Positions 14,761 through 23,014 of a DNA stretch of 33,660 nt are shown in pieces (the first letter of the stretch is position 1; each line of letters starts with the position of its first letter). The stretch comes from Dehalococcoidales bacterium. GTDB taxonomy: Bacteria > Chloroflexota > Dehalococcoidia > Dehalococcoidales > RBG-16-60-22. Below the pieces are notes generated by a model. It saw only the letters and a list, made by a program, of their open reading frames with translations. It was not told the origin of the DNA and searched no databases. A program made the position numbers and the translations under genes. The stretch is taken from positions 1 through 33,660 of the forward strand of contig JADHXF010000011.1 of NCBI GenBank assembly GCA_016783105.1, written 5' to 3'.

Positions 14761-15773
14761 ATGAGAAATATAAAGCGCTGCTGGCTATCACGATGGGAGA
14801 TGCCGCCGGCTCCGGGCCGGAGATTATCACCAAGGCGCTGGCCGAGCCGGAGGTGAGGAAACTGTGCCGGCCGGTGGTTATCGGGGACGCGGCCGCTATG
14901 AAAGAGGCTTTCACCTTTACCCGGGCACCCGGCGAGGTGAAAACAATCAGCAGGCTGGCTGAGGCCTCGTTTAAGGAAGGCATTGTCGAGGTCATTGATT
15001 TACATAATATTGAGCTCGATAAGCTGACCAGAGGACAGGTCAACCCGATGGCCGGGAAGGCAGCCTATGAGTATATAAAGCTTGGGACGGAAATGACACT
15101 GGCCGGGGAATCGGATGCCATCGTGACCTCGGCGATAAATAAAGAGGCCTTAAACAAGGCCGGGTATCATTATGACGGGCATACCCAGTTGCTGGCCGAA
15201 CTCTGCGGTGTGAAAAACGTTGCCATGATGCTGGTAACGGGAAACCTGCGCGTCAGCCACGTATCGACCCATGTTTCCCTGAAAGAGGCGATAGAGCGGG
15301 CGCGCCCGCCGCGGATACTTGCCGTGCTCAAGCTCACCAGCGAGGCGGTGAAACAGATGGGCATAGCCGAACCGAAAATCGCCGTCGCCGGGTTAAACCC
15401 TCATTCCGGTGAGGGAGGCCTCTTCGGTGACGAGGAGATAAAGTACATCACGCCGGCCATTGAGGAGGCAAAAAGCCAGGGGATGAACGTCGTCGGTCCG
15501 CTGCCGCCGGATTCGGCTTTCCTGCGCACCCACGAGGGGCAATTTGACGCCGCCATTGCCATGTACCATGACCAGGGACACATCGCCGTGAAAATGCTCG
15601 GCATCACCTTTGGGGTCAATGTTACCCTGGGGCTGCCCATTATCAGGACGTCGGTGGACCACGGCACCAACTTTGGCAAGGCGGGGAAAGGCACCGCTGA
15701 CCCGACCAGCCTTATCGAGGCTATCAAACTGGCTGGCGTGATGGTGCAAAACCGAAGGCGCCTTGCCAGGTAA
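14757..15773 (+). CDS. PdxA-like dehydrogenase (4-phospho-acid-sugar 3-dehydrogenase, PdxA2 type)
   Basis: This encodes 338 residues. PdxA enzymes are NAD- and metal-dependent and oxidise then decarboxylate 4-phosphohydroxy acids; next to DUF1537 kinases they act on 4-phospho-D-threonate or -erythronate to yield dihydroxyacetone phosphate (family knowledge). All the key residues are visible: GHT at 141-143 (phosphate contact), metal His172 (STHVSL), His216 (LNPHSGEGG) and His271 (MYHDQGH), and RTSVDHGT at 297-304. No other pyridoxine-synthesis genes are nearby, so a catabolic role fits better than vitamin B6 synthesis. Its start overlaps the kinase stop, and the second PdxA-like gene follows after 31 bp. 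Confidence 0.87.
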   Translation: MNEKYKALLAITMGDAAGSGPEIITKALAEPEVRKLCRPVVIGDAAAMKEAFTFTRAPGEVKTISRLAEASFKEGIVEVIDLHNIELDKLTRGQVNPMAGKAAYEYIKLGTEMTLAGESDAIVTSAINKEALNKAGYHYDGHTQLLAELCGVKNVAMMLVTGNLRVSHVSTHVSLKEAIERARPPRILAVLKLTSEAVKQMGIAEPKIAVAGLNPHSGEGGLFGDEEIKYITPAIEEAKSQGMNVVGPLPPDSAFLRTHEGQFDAAIAMYHDQGHIAVKMLGITFGVNVTLGLPIIRTSVDHGTNFGKAGKGTADPTSLIEAIKLAGVMVQNRRRLAR

Positions 15774-15804
15774 GAATGGCATTTTCTCCAGACAGGAGAG
15801 AGTA

Positions 15805-16818
15805 ATGGTGAACAAGGATAAACCTCTTATTGCCGTAACTATGGGTGACATTACGGGAATTGGCCCGGAGATACTGGTTAAAATTATCGTTGGGGGACCG
15901 CCAGATAAATGCCGCTTGCTCGTGGTGGGAGATGCGCTGGTTCTGCGCTCCAGTTTTAAAGCGCTGGGGGCAAAGTTTGACCTGCCCGTTTTCCGCAGCA
16001 TCGAAGAGGTGGCAGCGAGTGATGCGCCGGTTATGGTGCTGGACCTGGCACAGGGAGGCAGCGAACTACTGGCGTTGGCGCGACCTCACCCCGAGGCCGG
16101 GCGGATGGCCGCCGAGGCCTTGATTCAGTCAGCGAAATGGGGGAAAGAGGGCAAGGTGGATGCCGTGGTCTTCGGCCCTCTGGTCAAGGAGACTATTTAT
16201 CTGGGCAAGAAGAAATATAACGACGAGACGCAGATGATGCGCGAGCAGCTCGAGGCACCTTTAATAAAATCGGTGGCTAAAATCGGCAATATCTTTCGGG
16301 TTACCATTGCCGAGCATGTGCCGCTGGTCAAGATTCCGGAATTTATCACTAAGGAAAACGTCCTCGAGGCAATTAAGATGCTGCAGGAAGCCCTGACGAT
16401 GTACGGTATAAAGTCGCCGCGCATTGCTGTGGCAACGCTCAACCCTCACGCCGGCGAAAGCGGTATGGTGGGCAGGGAGGAAATAGATTACATTGCTCCG
16501 GCCATAGAAGAGGCCAAGAAAAAGGATATTGATGTCTACGGGCCGGTTCCCGCGGATACCGTCTACGTGCGCGCCTTCAAAGGGCAGTACGATGGCGTGG
16601 TCAACATGTACCACGATCAGGCCAACATCGCTTTAAAAATGGCCGGTTTCGGCGAGATTGTGATTATTTTTACGCGCTCGCCGGTCATAATTACCACGCC
16701 CAGCCACGGGCCAGCCTATGGTAAAGCGGGGAAAGGTACCGCCGACCCCGATAACCTGAGGGCGGCGGTAGAAGTGGCCGCATCGCTCGCCCGGAGCAGG
16801 CGGGCGGGAGAAGTTTAA
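15805..16818 (+). CDS. Divergent second PdxA-like dehydrogenase
   Basis: This encodes 337 residues from the ATG at 15805, which has GGAGAG 5 nt upstream; an upstream in-frame ATG at 15763 lies inside the previous gene and adds a non-family N-terminus. The PdxA fold is clear (VTMGDITGIGPEI, TLNPHAGESG, KAGKGTADP), and the metal His171, His215 and His270 are kept. However, the phosphate-contact GHT is DET (Glu141) and the RTS-DHGT loop is ITTPSHGP, so both substrate-binding segments differ from the first copy. It may accept a different or unphosphorylated substrate, or serve as a partner subunit. It is the last gene of the operon and convergent with the VOC gene 12 bp away. Confidence 0.85.
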   Translation: MVNKDKPLIAVTMGDITGIGPEILVKIIVGGPPDKCRLLVVGDALVLRSSFKALGAKFDLPVFRSIEEVAASDAPVMVLDLAQGGSELLALARPHPEAGRMAAEALIQSAKWGKEGKVDAVVFGPLVKETIYLGKKKYNDETQMMREQLEAPLIKSVAKIGNIFRVTIAEHVPLVKIPEFITKENVLEAIKMLQEALTMYGIKSPRIAVATLNPHAGESGMVGREEIDYIAPAIEEAKKKDIDVYGPVPADTVYVRAFKGQYDGVVNMYHDQANIALKMAGFGEIVIIFTRSPVIITTPSHGPAYGKAGKGTADPDNLRAAVEVAASLARSRRAGEV

Positions 16819-16830
16819 GCTTCCTCTGGA

Positions 16831-17214
16831 TTAGCCCCCGCTTTTTTCAATGACCTCGTAAAGCACGCCGTCTGGACATTTAATGAAGGCGGCTTTGACC
16901 CCGGGCCCGGGCTGAAATGGCGCGGTGACGATTTCAACGCTGTTGGCCTTCATCTTGGCGATAAATTCATCCATATTGTCCACCTCCAGCCCGAGGTGGT
17001 GCAGGCCGTAGCGGGGTCCCTTCCAGTCTTTATCGGCACCGGTAGCGCTGGAGATTCTCAGCGGTATGCCGCCGAGGTCTACATCGACCAGTCGCCGACC
17101 GCCGCTCTCTATTTCTTTGGTAGTCCTGGCGCCCATCACCTTGTTATAGAACTCGATTATTTTATCGGGTTCGGGGGTGGTGATATGGGTGTGGTCATGT
17201 TTGTATGTTGCCAT
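16831..17214 (-). CDS. VOC-family protein (glyoxalase/epimerase-like)
   Basis: This encodes 127 residues, a single vicinal-oxygen-chelate unit of two beta-alpha-beta-beta-beta modules. Likely metal ligands are His10 (HITTPEPDK), His72 or His73 (GLHHLGLEVD) and Glu120 (DGVLYEVIE). The family includes methylmalonyl-CoA epimerases, glyoxalases and dioxygenases; the size and the opening THITTPEPDKIIEFY fit epimerase/lactoylglutathione-lyase relatives, but the reaction is not fixed by sequence. The ATG at 17214 is chosen because AAAGGAG lies 8 nt upstream and the longer frame to 17508 has no family similarity. A consensus promoter sits directly upstream. Confidence 0.83.
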   Translation of the reverse strand: MATYKHDHTHITTPEPDKIIEFYNKVMGARTTKEIESGGRRLVDVDLGGIPLRISSATGADKDWKGPRYGLHHLGLEVDNMDEFIAKMKANSVEIVTAPFQPGPGVKAAFIKCPDGVLYEVIEKSGG

Positions 17215-17241
17215 AGTTGCATCTCCTTTCTGTTTTCTCGT

Positions 17242-17270
17242 ATTGTAAGCAGACACGGAGAGTATGTCAA
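17242..17270 (-). promoter_or_regulatory. Consensus promoter of the VOC gene
   Basis: On the minus strand TTGACA (17270-17265) and TACAAT (17247-17242) are separated by exactly 17 bp, 28 bp upstream of the VOC start codon. This is one of the best sigma-70-type promoters in the window. Confidence 0.8.
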
Positions 17271-17368
17271 ATGCTATGGAAACGACCATAAAGCAGGTAT
17301 GGGTTTGAAATTCGAGGCTGGATAATAGTAAGATAGATAGCAGTGTCCGGGAAAGAAGCAAATAAACT

Positions 17369-17644
17369 ATGGTAGATTGGCAGGTAACCGCGGCCACCGT
17401 CTTCTGTGAGGAAGTTGATGACGAGGTAACCATCATCGTTAACAAGGACGGCTCGGTGCGCTGTGTGGGTTTTACCAGATACGGTAAGCCGAGCAAGGAT
17501 ACTGCCAAGTTGATGAAGCAGAAAAGCGGGCGACTCCAAAGGCGGTTGGAATGTACCGGCCCCGAGTGTCGCCGTGTTACCGATTACCGTGACCGGCTGT
17601 TTGCCGAAGAGGCGAATCAGGCGGAATCCACTGGCTCTTCATAA
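17369..17644 (+). CDS. Small conserved-looking hypothetical protein with four cysteines
   Basis: This encodes 91 residues starting MVDWQVTAATVFCEEVDDEV. Cys13, Cys32, Cys62 and Cys67 (ECTGPEC) could form a metal site or disulfides. The middle is beta-like (VTIIVNKDGSVRCVGFTRYG), and the C-terminus is charged. No clear Shine-Dalgarno is seen; TTGAAA (17305-17310) with TAAGAT 18 bp on is a weak promoter candidate. It ends 4 bp before the livG-like gene and is probably co-transcribed with it. I do not recognise the family. Confidence 0.65.
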   Translation: MVDWQVTAATVFCEEVDDEVTIIVNKDGSVRCVGFTRYGKPSKDTAKLMKQKSGRLQRRLECTGPECRRVTDYRDRLFAEEANQAESTGSS

Positions 17645-17648
17645 GGAA

Positions 17649-18479
17649 ATGAACCAGGAAAGCAGCGAAAATAAGGTCAAGATACGAATTGATAACCTCT
17701 CCCTTTCCTTTGGTGGCGTTAAGGCCCTGATAGACGTGGGCATTGACATACGGGAGAATGAAATTCTGGCCATCATCGGCCCGAATGGTGCCGGCAAAAC
17801 CTGTCTGCTGAACTGTATCAACGGTTTCTACAAGCCGCAGAAAGGGGACATATATTTCGGGGAGAGGAGAATCACCCGCATCCGACCGGACCGGGCGGCA
17901 AAGCTGGGCTTGGCACGTACTTTTCAGAACATCGAGCTTTATACCGGCCTGAGCACCCTGGACAACATCATGGCGGCGCGACACGTGCTGATGAAGCAGA
18001 ACTTTCTCAGCAGCGCCCTGTATTTCGGCCCGGCACACGATGAGGAGATCAGGCACCGCAAGACGGTGGAGGACATCATCGATTTCCTGGAAATCGAGCC
18101 GATACGGAAAAAAGTCGTGGGCATGTTGTCCTACGGCATGCGCAAGCGCGTGGAGCTGGGGCGGGCGCTGGCCATAGAACCGAAAGTGCTGCTGCTGGAC
18201 GAGCCGATGGCCGGGATGAACCTGGAGGAGAAGGAGGATATCGCCCGCTTCATCATTGACATCTTCGAAGGTCAGGGGGAAACCTATCCCGATTCACCGG
18301 TCCTCCGTGATGGCGTGAACTGCATCGTGCTTGTGGAGCACGATATGGGGGTGGTGATGGACCTGGCGGATAGAATCGTAGTGCTTAATTTCGGGCGAAA
18401 AATCGCGGAAGGTACCCCTGACGAGGTCAGGACCAATCCTGAAGTTATCGCGGCTTACCTTGGCAAGGAAAAACACTGA
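17649..18479 (+). CDS. livG: Branched-chain/aryl-acid ABC transporter ATP-binding protein (LivG)
   Basis: This encodes 276 residues from the ATG at 17649 (AAGGA immediately upstream); a longer frame to 17574 overlaps the preceding gene. It is one of two ATPases powering Liv-type uptake. Walker A GPNGAGKT is at 44-51, Walker B LLLDEP at 181-186 and the switch His at 231. The signature is [10 protein letters not shown] (160-169), with Tyr in place of the usual Gly at position 3. About 18 extra residues at 207-224 ([16 protein letters not shown]) lie between Walker B and the H-loop compared with standard LivG. It lies on the opposite strand from livHMKF and converges on the PaaK-like gene with a 13-bp gap, so it is transcribed separately from its partners. 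Confidence 0.9.
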   Translation: MNQESSENKVKIRIDNLSLSFGGVKALIDVGIDIRENEILAIIGPNGAGKTCLLNCINGFYKPQKGDIYFGERRITRIRPDRAAKLGLARTFQNIELYTGLSTLDNIMAARHVLMKQNFLSSALYFGPAHDEEIRHRKTVEDIIDFLEIEPIRKKVVGMLSYGMRKRVELGRALAIEPKVLLLDEPMAGMNLEEKEDIARFIIDIFEGQGETYPDSPVLRDGVNCIVLVEHDMGVVMDLADRIVVLNFGRKIAEGTPDEVRTNPEVIAAYLGKEKH

Positions 18480-18492
18480 CCGGTGAACAGGC

Positions 18493-19785
18493 TCATTCCC
18501 AGGTCCGTTCATCGACGATTTTAGGCTGCTCTTCGGAAATATTTCCCTCAGCGACAAGTTCGATTCTGTCCGGTTTGATGCGACAGATATTCTGGAACTT
18601 CTGACTCAATTCGTCAGATAGCTTCTGCTTTTCCTCACCGCTCAGCGCATGCTTGAGCTCAACCTTGAGGGTCATCCCATCGCGCTGCCCCTGGCGGGTC
18701 ACTACAATCTGAAATCGGGCCACTGGCGCGAAGCTGAGGCACACCTGCTCCGCCTGGCGGGCAACCACGAACATGCCCCTTACCTTCACAGCATCGCCGG
18801 CGCGGCCCAGAATACCGGTCAGGCGATGGGCGGTGCGGCCGCACGGGCAAGGCTCGGTGGTGTATGACGACAGGTCGCCGGTGCCGAAGCGGACAAGGCC
18901 CCAGTTCAGGTTGTGCAGCGGTGTAACCACGATTTCTCCGATTTCTCCCGGTCCAAGCTGCTTTCCGGTCTCCGGGTCAGCGATTTCAATGAGGTATTCG
19001 TCCATGAGGTGCATCCCCGATTTCTCGCGGCACTCGTAGGCGAGGGCGCCCCCGCACTCGGTGACGGCATAAGCCTGATAGGTGTCTATCTTGTAGTCGT
19101 TTTCCAGCGTTTTCCGCACTGACGGAGCGAGCATCTCACCGGTGAACCAGGCGCGTTTCAGGCATAAATCTTTGCTGACGTCATATCCCATTTCCTCCGC
19201 CCGCTTGAGCACGGTCATCAGAAAGCTCGGCGTACCGACGAAGCCGGTCGCTTTCAGGTGGTGCATGGTCTGCACCTGAATATCGGTGTTGCCGGTGCCA
19301 GTGGGCACGGCGGTGGCGCCGCAGTCCCGGATGGCCTCGTGAAACAAAATGCCCGCGGGGGACAGGTGGTAGGTGAAGGTATTCACCACTATATCTCCCT
19401 TCCTGAAGCCGGCGGCCCAGAAGGTTTTGGCAAACCACTTGATGCCTTCATGCTGTATTGGCTCGTAGACGGGGCCGGGAGAAAGAAAGACACGGTCAAC
19501 CTCCTCCGGAGCGATGGTAGAGAAGCCACCGTATGGCGGATGAGCTTTCTGCCGCTCGATGAGGTCGGTCTTTCGGGTGATGGGGAGCTTTTCCATGTCT
19601 TTTACGGAACGAATATGTGCTGGACTGATGCCAGCCTGGTCAAACAGTTCTTTCACGGCCGGAGCATGGCGATAGGCACGGGCGATTGCCTGCGCGAGCT
19701 TTTCATCGTGGTACTTCTCTCGCGCCTGTGGTGACATTGTTTCCAGGTCATCAAAGAATTCATCGGGCTTCTTTTTTACAGCCAT
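18493..19785 (-). CDS. Phenylacetate-CoA ligase-like AMP-binding protein (PaaK family)
   Basis: This encodes 430 residues, the usual PaaK length (about 430-440). PaaK enzymes activate aryl acids to CoA thioesters through an acyl-adenylate. Conserved parts are YAVTECGG (239-246, TE motif), RFGTGDLS (299-306), GRAGDAVKVRG (327-337) and a C-terminal PKIVDER with the likely catalytic Lys. The phosphate-binding loop, normally SSGTTGKPT, is replaced by LSPGPVYEPI (101-110), so ATP use may be altered or lost. Its start overlaps the end of livF by 10 bp, with GAGG upstream, so it is the last gene of the leftward transport/ligase operon. Substrate is inferred only from context. Confidence 0.85.
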   Translation of the reverse strand: MAVKKKPDEFFDDLETMSPQAREKYHDEKLAQAIARAYRHAPAVKELFDQAGISPAHIRSVKDMEKLPITRKTDLIERQKAHPPYGGFSTIAPEEVDRVFLSPGPVYEPIQHEGIKWFAKTFWAAGFRKGDIVVNTFTYHLSPAGILFHEAIRDCGATAVPTGTGNTDIQVQTMHHLKATGFVGTPSFLMTVLKRAEEMGYDVSKDLCLKRAWFTGEMLAPSVRKTLENDYKIDTYQAYAVTECGGALAYECREKSGMHLMDEYLIEIADPETGKQLGPGEIGEIVVTPLHNLNWGLVRFGTGDLSSYTTEPCPCGRTAHRLTGILGRAGDAVKVRGMFVVARQAEQVCLSFAPVARFQIVVTRQGQRDGMTLKVELKHALSGEEKQKLSDELSQKFQNICRIKPDRIELVAEGNISEEQPKIVDERTWE

Positions 19786-20567
19786 CGCTTGCGCCTCTTG
19801 TAGTGTTTTACCTCGCGGTAGCTCTTCTTGGCCCCCATGGCGGAAAGCCCCATATAAAATTCCTTCACATCCTCATTATTCCTGAGGAAATCGGCTGAGC
19901 CATCGAGGACGATGCGGCCGTTTTCCATGACGTAGCCGTAATGGGCGATGCTGAGCGCTATCCTGACGTTTTGCTCAACGAGCAGCACCGATGTTTTCTG
20001 TTCCATGTTGAAGCGATTGATGATGTCGTAGATTTCTTCTACGAGGAGTGGTGCCAGCCCGAGCGATGGCTCGTCCAGCATCATCAGCTTGGGGTCGGCC
20101 ATCATGGCGCGGCCGATGACCACCATCTGCTGCTCTCCGCCGGAGAGGTAGCCGGCGGTATTGCGACGGAGGTCCTTGAGCCGGGGAAAGTAGTGGTAGA
20201 CCATCTCAAGGTCGTTTTTCACGGCATGGCGGTCGCGGCGCTGGTAAGCGCCAACCGTCAGGTTTTCTTCTGCGGTCAGATGGCCAAAGACACGGCGTCC
20301 CTCAAGCGCCTGGATAATTCCCAGTTTTCCTATCTCCTCGGCACCTTTTCGGTCGATTCTAGCATCGTTCCAGGTGATGCTGCCGTCGGTCACCTCGCCC
20401 TCTTCAACGTGGAGCAGGCCGGAGATCGCCTTGAGTGTGGTGCTTTTACCGGCACCGTTGGCGCCAAGGAGGGTAACGATGGCACCGTCCTCCACACTCA
20501 AAGAGACGCCGTGCAGCACGCGTATCACATTGAGGTAGGTAACCTCAATATTGTTCAGCTTGAGCAT
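19776..20567 (-). CDS. livF: Branched-chain/aryl-acid ABC transporter ATP-binding protein (LivF)
   Basis: This encodes 263 residues. Walker A GANGAGKS is at 35-42, the signature LSGGEQQ at 141-147 and Walker B LMMLDEPSLGLAP from 161. The C-terminus is about 20 residues longer than usual LivF and very basic (KSYREVKHYKRRKRWL). It pairs with LivG to energise the LivHM channel. It lies 53 bp downstream of livK, with a strong hairpin between them, and its 3' end overlaps the PaaK-like gene. Confidence 0.92.
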   Translation of the reverse strand: MLKLNNIEVTYLNVIRVLHGVSLSVEDGAIVTLLGANGAGKSTTLKAISGLLHVEEGEVTDGSITWNDARIDRKGAEEIGKLGIIQALEGRRVFGHLTAEENLTVGAYQRRDRHAVKNDLEMVYHYFPRLKDLRRNTAGYLSGGEQQMVVIGRAMMADPKLMMLDEPSLGLAPLLVEEIYDIINRFNMEQKTSVLLVEQNVRIALSIAHYGYVMENGRIVLDGSADFLRNNEDVKEFYMGLSAMGAKKSYREVKHYKRRKRWL

Positions 20568-20583
20568 ATCGGGTTATTCCTAG

Positions 20584-20609
20584 AGGGGCACGGCCTCTGC
20601 CGCGCCCCT
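20584..20609 (-). other. Hairpin between livK and livF
   Basis: On the minus strand an AGGGGC...GCCCCT stem continues into CGGC...GCCG around a short loop, with no T-run after it. It is better explained as a stabiliser of the 3' end of the livK message, or a partial terminator that lets livK be made in excess, than as a full terminator. Confidence 0.6.
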
Positions 20610-20620
20610 GTATTCTCTAA

Positions 20621-21883
20621 CTACTGACCGAACCAGTCGAACTCCTCGTATTTCACCACGGGTGCTTCTATCCAGTCGGTAATCGGTACGATATTGCCGC
20701 CCTGTATCTGGAAGAGCCTGACCGATTTTGATAACCGGTTATCTCCGGGGCTGTAGCTTACCGGACCGTGAAGCCCGCCAACGTCAAAGTTGTTCAGCTT
20801 CTGGATACCCTGGGTCTCCACTGCCTGCCAGGCTTCCTCGCCGCCTTTGGCCAGCACATCATAGCCGGCATTCTCTATGGCCAGCCTCAGAATCTCGGCC
20901 ACAATCAAGCTCTGCGACCAGGAAGTGATGTAGTCCATGTTGCCGTAGTCCTTAGGATGCAGTTTCTGGCAGTACTCCGTCATCTTGGCCATACCGGGAA
21001 CATTGTCTCCCCAGTTCACGGTGGGGAACACGCCGTAGACGCCTTCCACAACGTCAGCCCCGGCGATGTCAACCAGTGCTTTGGTAATGCCGGCGTGGCC
21101 GAGACCAATGGTGACGCCGGGATAAAGCCCCAGGTCAACCGCGTTCTTGATGATGACGGCGGTCGGTGCCGGCGTGCTGGAGATGTAGAGGACGTCAGGA
21201 TTTGATGCCCTAATCCGGGTCAGGGAATCCATTTCCGATGTGGTATCTGCCTTGTGCTCATCGGTGGAAATAATCTCAATACCCAGTTCCTCGGCAGTAG
21301 CTTTAGCGGCATCAAGGGCGCCGTAACCGGTGGAATTATTGAGCAGGTGCATCGCCATCTTGGGTTTACCGGGACCTTTCCAGATATTCTCCATGTAGTA
21401 TTTGGCGAAAGCTGCCCAGTCATCGCCGTAATCTGGCATCTGCCCGTAGATGTGCTGCGGTGGGCGATGCAGTATAGGGGCATTGAACGAAGCGATGCCC
21501 GGGAAACCGGCGCGGTTGGCGATTTCCATGGACGCCGACATCATCGCCGAAGAAGCGGTGGTGTACAGGACACAGTCCTCATCCATGAACCTCTTGACAT
21601 TGGTGACCACCTTGGCGGCATCATAGGCGTTGTCCAGCCACACCACTTCAATTTTGTAGCCGGCCGCGCCGCCCAGCTCGTTGTTAATGTATTCAATGGC
21701 ATCAAGGTTAGCGTGTCCCATGGGCGATCCCTTTTCCGCTGCCTTTCCCGTTGATGGCGTGGACATGCCCACCTTTATCGTTTTTCCGCCGGGACCGGCA
21801 CAGGCGCTGATAACCGGTAGTACTGCCAGCATTAAAGTCAGGCAGACAACTACGGCTACCACCAGTAATCTTTTGTCTTTCAT
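20621..21883 (-). CDS. livK: Liv-type ABC transporter substrate-binding lipoprotein (LivK)
   Basis: This encodes 420 residues with an N-terminal lipoprotein signal: MKDKR, hydrophobic VVAVVVCLTLMLAVLP, lipobox ISAC with Cys28. The rest is a periplasmic-binding-protein type I (Peripla_BP_6) domain: IKVGMSTPSTGKAAEKG, DAIEYINNELGG, VWLDNAYDAAKVVTNVKRFM and YISSTPAPTAVIIKNAVDLG. It captures the substrate outside the membrane for LivHM. AAAGGAGG precedes the ATG. By family and neighbours (acyl-CoA ligases, IorAB) the ligand is an amino acid or an aryl/branched carboxylate. The 75-bp gap to livM contains a TATAAT (21932-21937, minus strand) without a good -35. Confidence 0.9.
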   Translation of the reverse strand: MKDKRLLVVAVVVCLTLMLAVLPVISACAGPGGKTIKVGMSTPSTGKAAEKGSPMGHANLDAIEYINNELGGAAGYKIEVVWLDNAYDAAKVVTNVKRFMDEDCVLYTTASSAMMSASMEIANRAGFPGIASFNAPILHRPPQHIYGQMPDYGDDWAAFAKYYMENIWKGPGKPKMAMHLLNNSTGYGALDAAKATAEELGIEIISTDEHKADTTSEMDSLTRIRASNPDVLYISSTPAPTAVIIKNAVDLGLYPGVTIGLGHAGITKALVDIAGADVVEGVYGVFPTVNWGDNVPGMAKMTEYCQKLHPKDYGNMDYITSWSQSLIVAEILRLAIENAGYDVLAKGGEEAWQAVETQGIQKLNNFDVGGLHGPVSYSPGDNRLSKSVRLFQIQGGNIVPITDWIEAPVVKYEEFDWFGQ

Positions 21884-21958
21884 TTTATTTCCTCCTTTCA
21901 GTATTACGGGATGGCTCTTCTTGAATATTACATTATAGCCTATACCTCCTTCTTCAGG

Positions 21959-23011
21959 CTAATATGAGAAAGGCCAAAGTCGATAAGCCGATTTAAACAA
22001 GGCCCAGCGGTGGGCAAGGCCCCTCGGCTCAAGTATCAGGAACAGGATAATGACCAGGCCAAATAGCATGGGTGTAACTCCGGTGGCAAATCCGGAGGGA
22101 AACATGGTAAAAGTTTTTTCCAGGAAGGGCACTATTTCCACAGTCAGAATCTGCTGGAGCAGTCGTATGAAGACGACCCCAAAGATAGGTCCAATGGTGG
22201 TGCCGAGGCCACCAATGATAATCATGCCGACGTACAGGATTGACTCCGTCAGGCTGAACTGTTCGGCGTTGAGGAAGCCAATCCAGTGGCCGAGCAGCGA
22301 GCCGGCGATTCCGGCCATAAAGCAACCGATGAAAAAGGCCAGCAGCTTGTAGTACAGAAGGTTGATGCCCATTACCTCCGCTGCCAGGTCGTTATCCCTG
22401 ATGGCGATGAATGCCCGGCCGACCCGTGTCCGTGCCAGGTTCTTAGCGAAGAAGATGCAGAGAGCGGCAATGCTTATGATAAGGTAAAACTGGCTGGTCT
22501 CACTCCGGAACTCAAAACCGGCGATGGAGGCATAGGGGACTTTAATGCCGACGAAACCACCCGTTAACGACCAGTGGTTGATGACCCAGATAATGATGAA
22601 CTGGGCGGCGATGGTGGTGATGGCCAGGTAGAATCCTTTGACCCGCACCGATGGCAGCCCGAATATCAGCCCGATGAATCCGGCCATTAGTCCGGCACCG
22701 ACCAGTCCTACCAGGAAGGGCAATTCAAATCTATTGGTCAGAACGGCGGCGGTATAGGCGCCTACCGCGATGAAACCGGCGTGGCCGATGGATAACTGCC
22801 CGCAGTAGCCGGTGAGGAGGTTGAGTCCGGTGGCGGCAATCAATGTGATGCCGATAAGGTTGGCCACGCCCAGCCAGTAGTTACCCAGGTAAAGCGGTGC
22901 GGCGAGCAGAAGCACCAGAAAGCCAAAGAATAGCGCCCAGTGCGTCTTGGTACGCAGGATGGCCATGTCCTGAGCGTAGGTATAATTGCGGGTCCCGCTC
23001 GGTAAACTCAT
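21959..23011 (-). CDS. livM: Liv-type ABC transporter permease (LivM)
   Basis: This encodes 350 residues. Multiple hydrophobic helices begin around residue 30 (ALFFGFLVLLLAAPLYLG). The LivM landmark region NLLTGYCGQLSIGHAGFIAVGAYTAA sits at about 64-89, and the cytoplasmic coupling stretch AFIAIRDNDLAAEVMGIN at about 205-222. GGLGTTIGPIFGV near 271 is the second conserved loop. It forms the membrane channel with LivH, whose gene ends 3 bp upstream; GAGAGG in the end of livH supplies the ribosome site. Confidence 0.92.
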   Translation of the reverse strand: MSLPSGTRNYTYAQDMAILRTKTHWALFFGFLVLLLAAPLYLGNYWLGVANLIGITLIAATGLNLLTGYCGQLSIGHAGFIAVGAYTAAVLTNRFELPFLVGLVGAGLMAGFIGLIFGLPSVRVKGFYLAITTIAAQFIIIWVINHWSLTGGFVGIKVPYASIAGFEFRSETSQFYLIISIAALCIFFAKNLARTRVGRAFIAIRDNDLAAEVMGINLLYYKLLAFFIGCFMAGIAGSLLGHWIGFLNAEQFSLTESILYVGMIIIGGLGTTIGPIFGVVFIRLLQQILTVEIVPFLEKTFTMFPSGFATGVTPMLFGLVIILFLILEPRGLAHRWALFKSAYRLWPFSY

Positions 23012-23014
23012 TAA

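Noticed and set aside
14757..16818. The two PdxA-like frames as one gene broken by a frameshift
   Set aside because: Each copy is full length with its own start, ribosome site and metal histidines, so this is a paralogous pair.
21918..21940. Possible separate livK promoter with TATAAT at 21932-21937
   Set aside because: No acceptable -35 at 16-19 bp, and the genes are otherwise closely spaced; kept only as a remark under livK.
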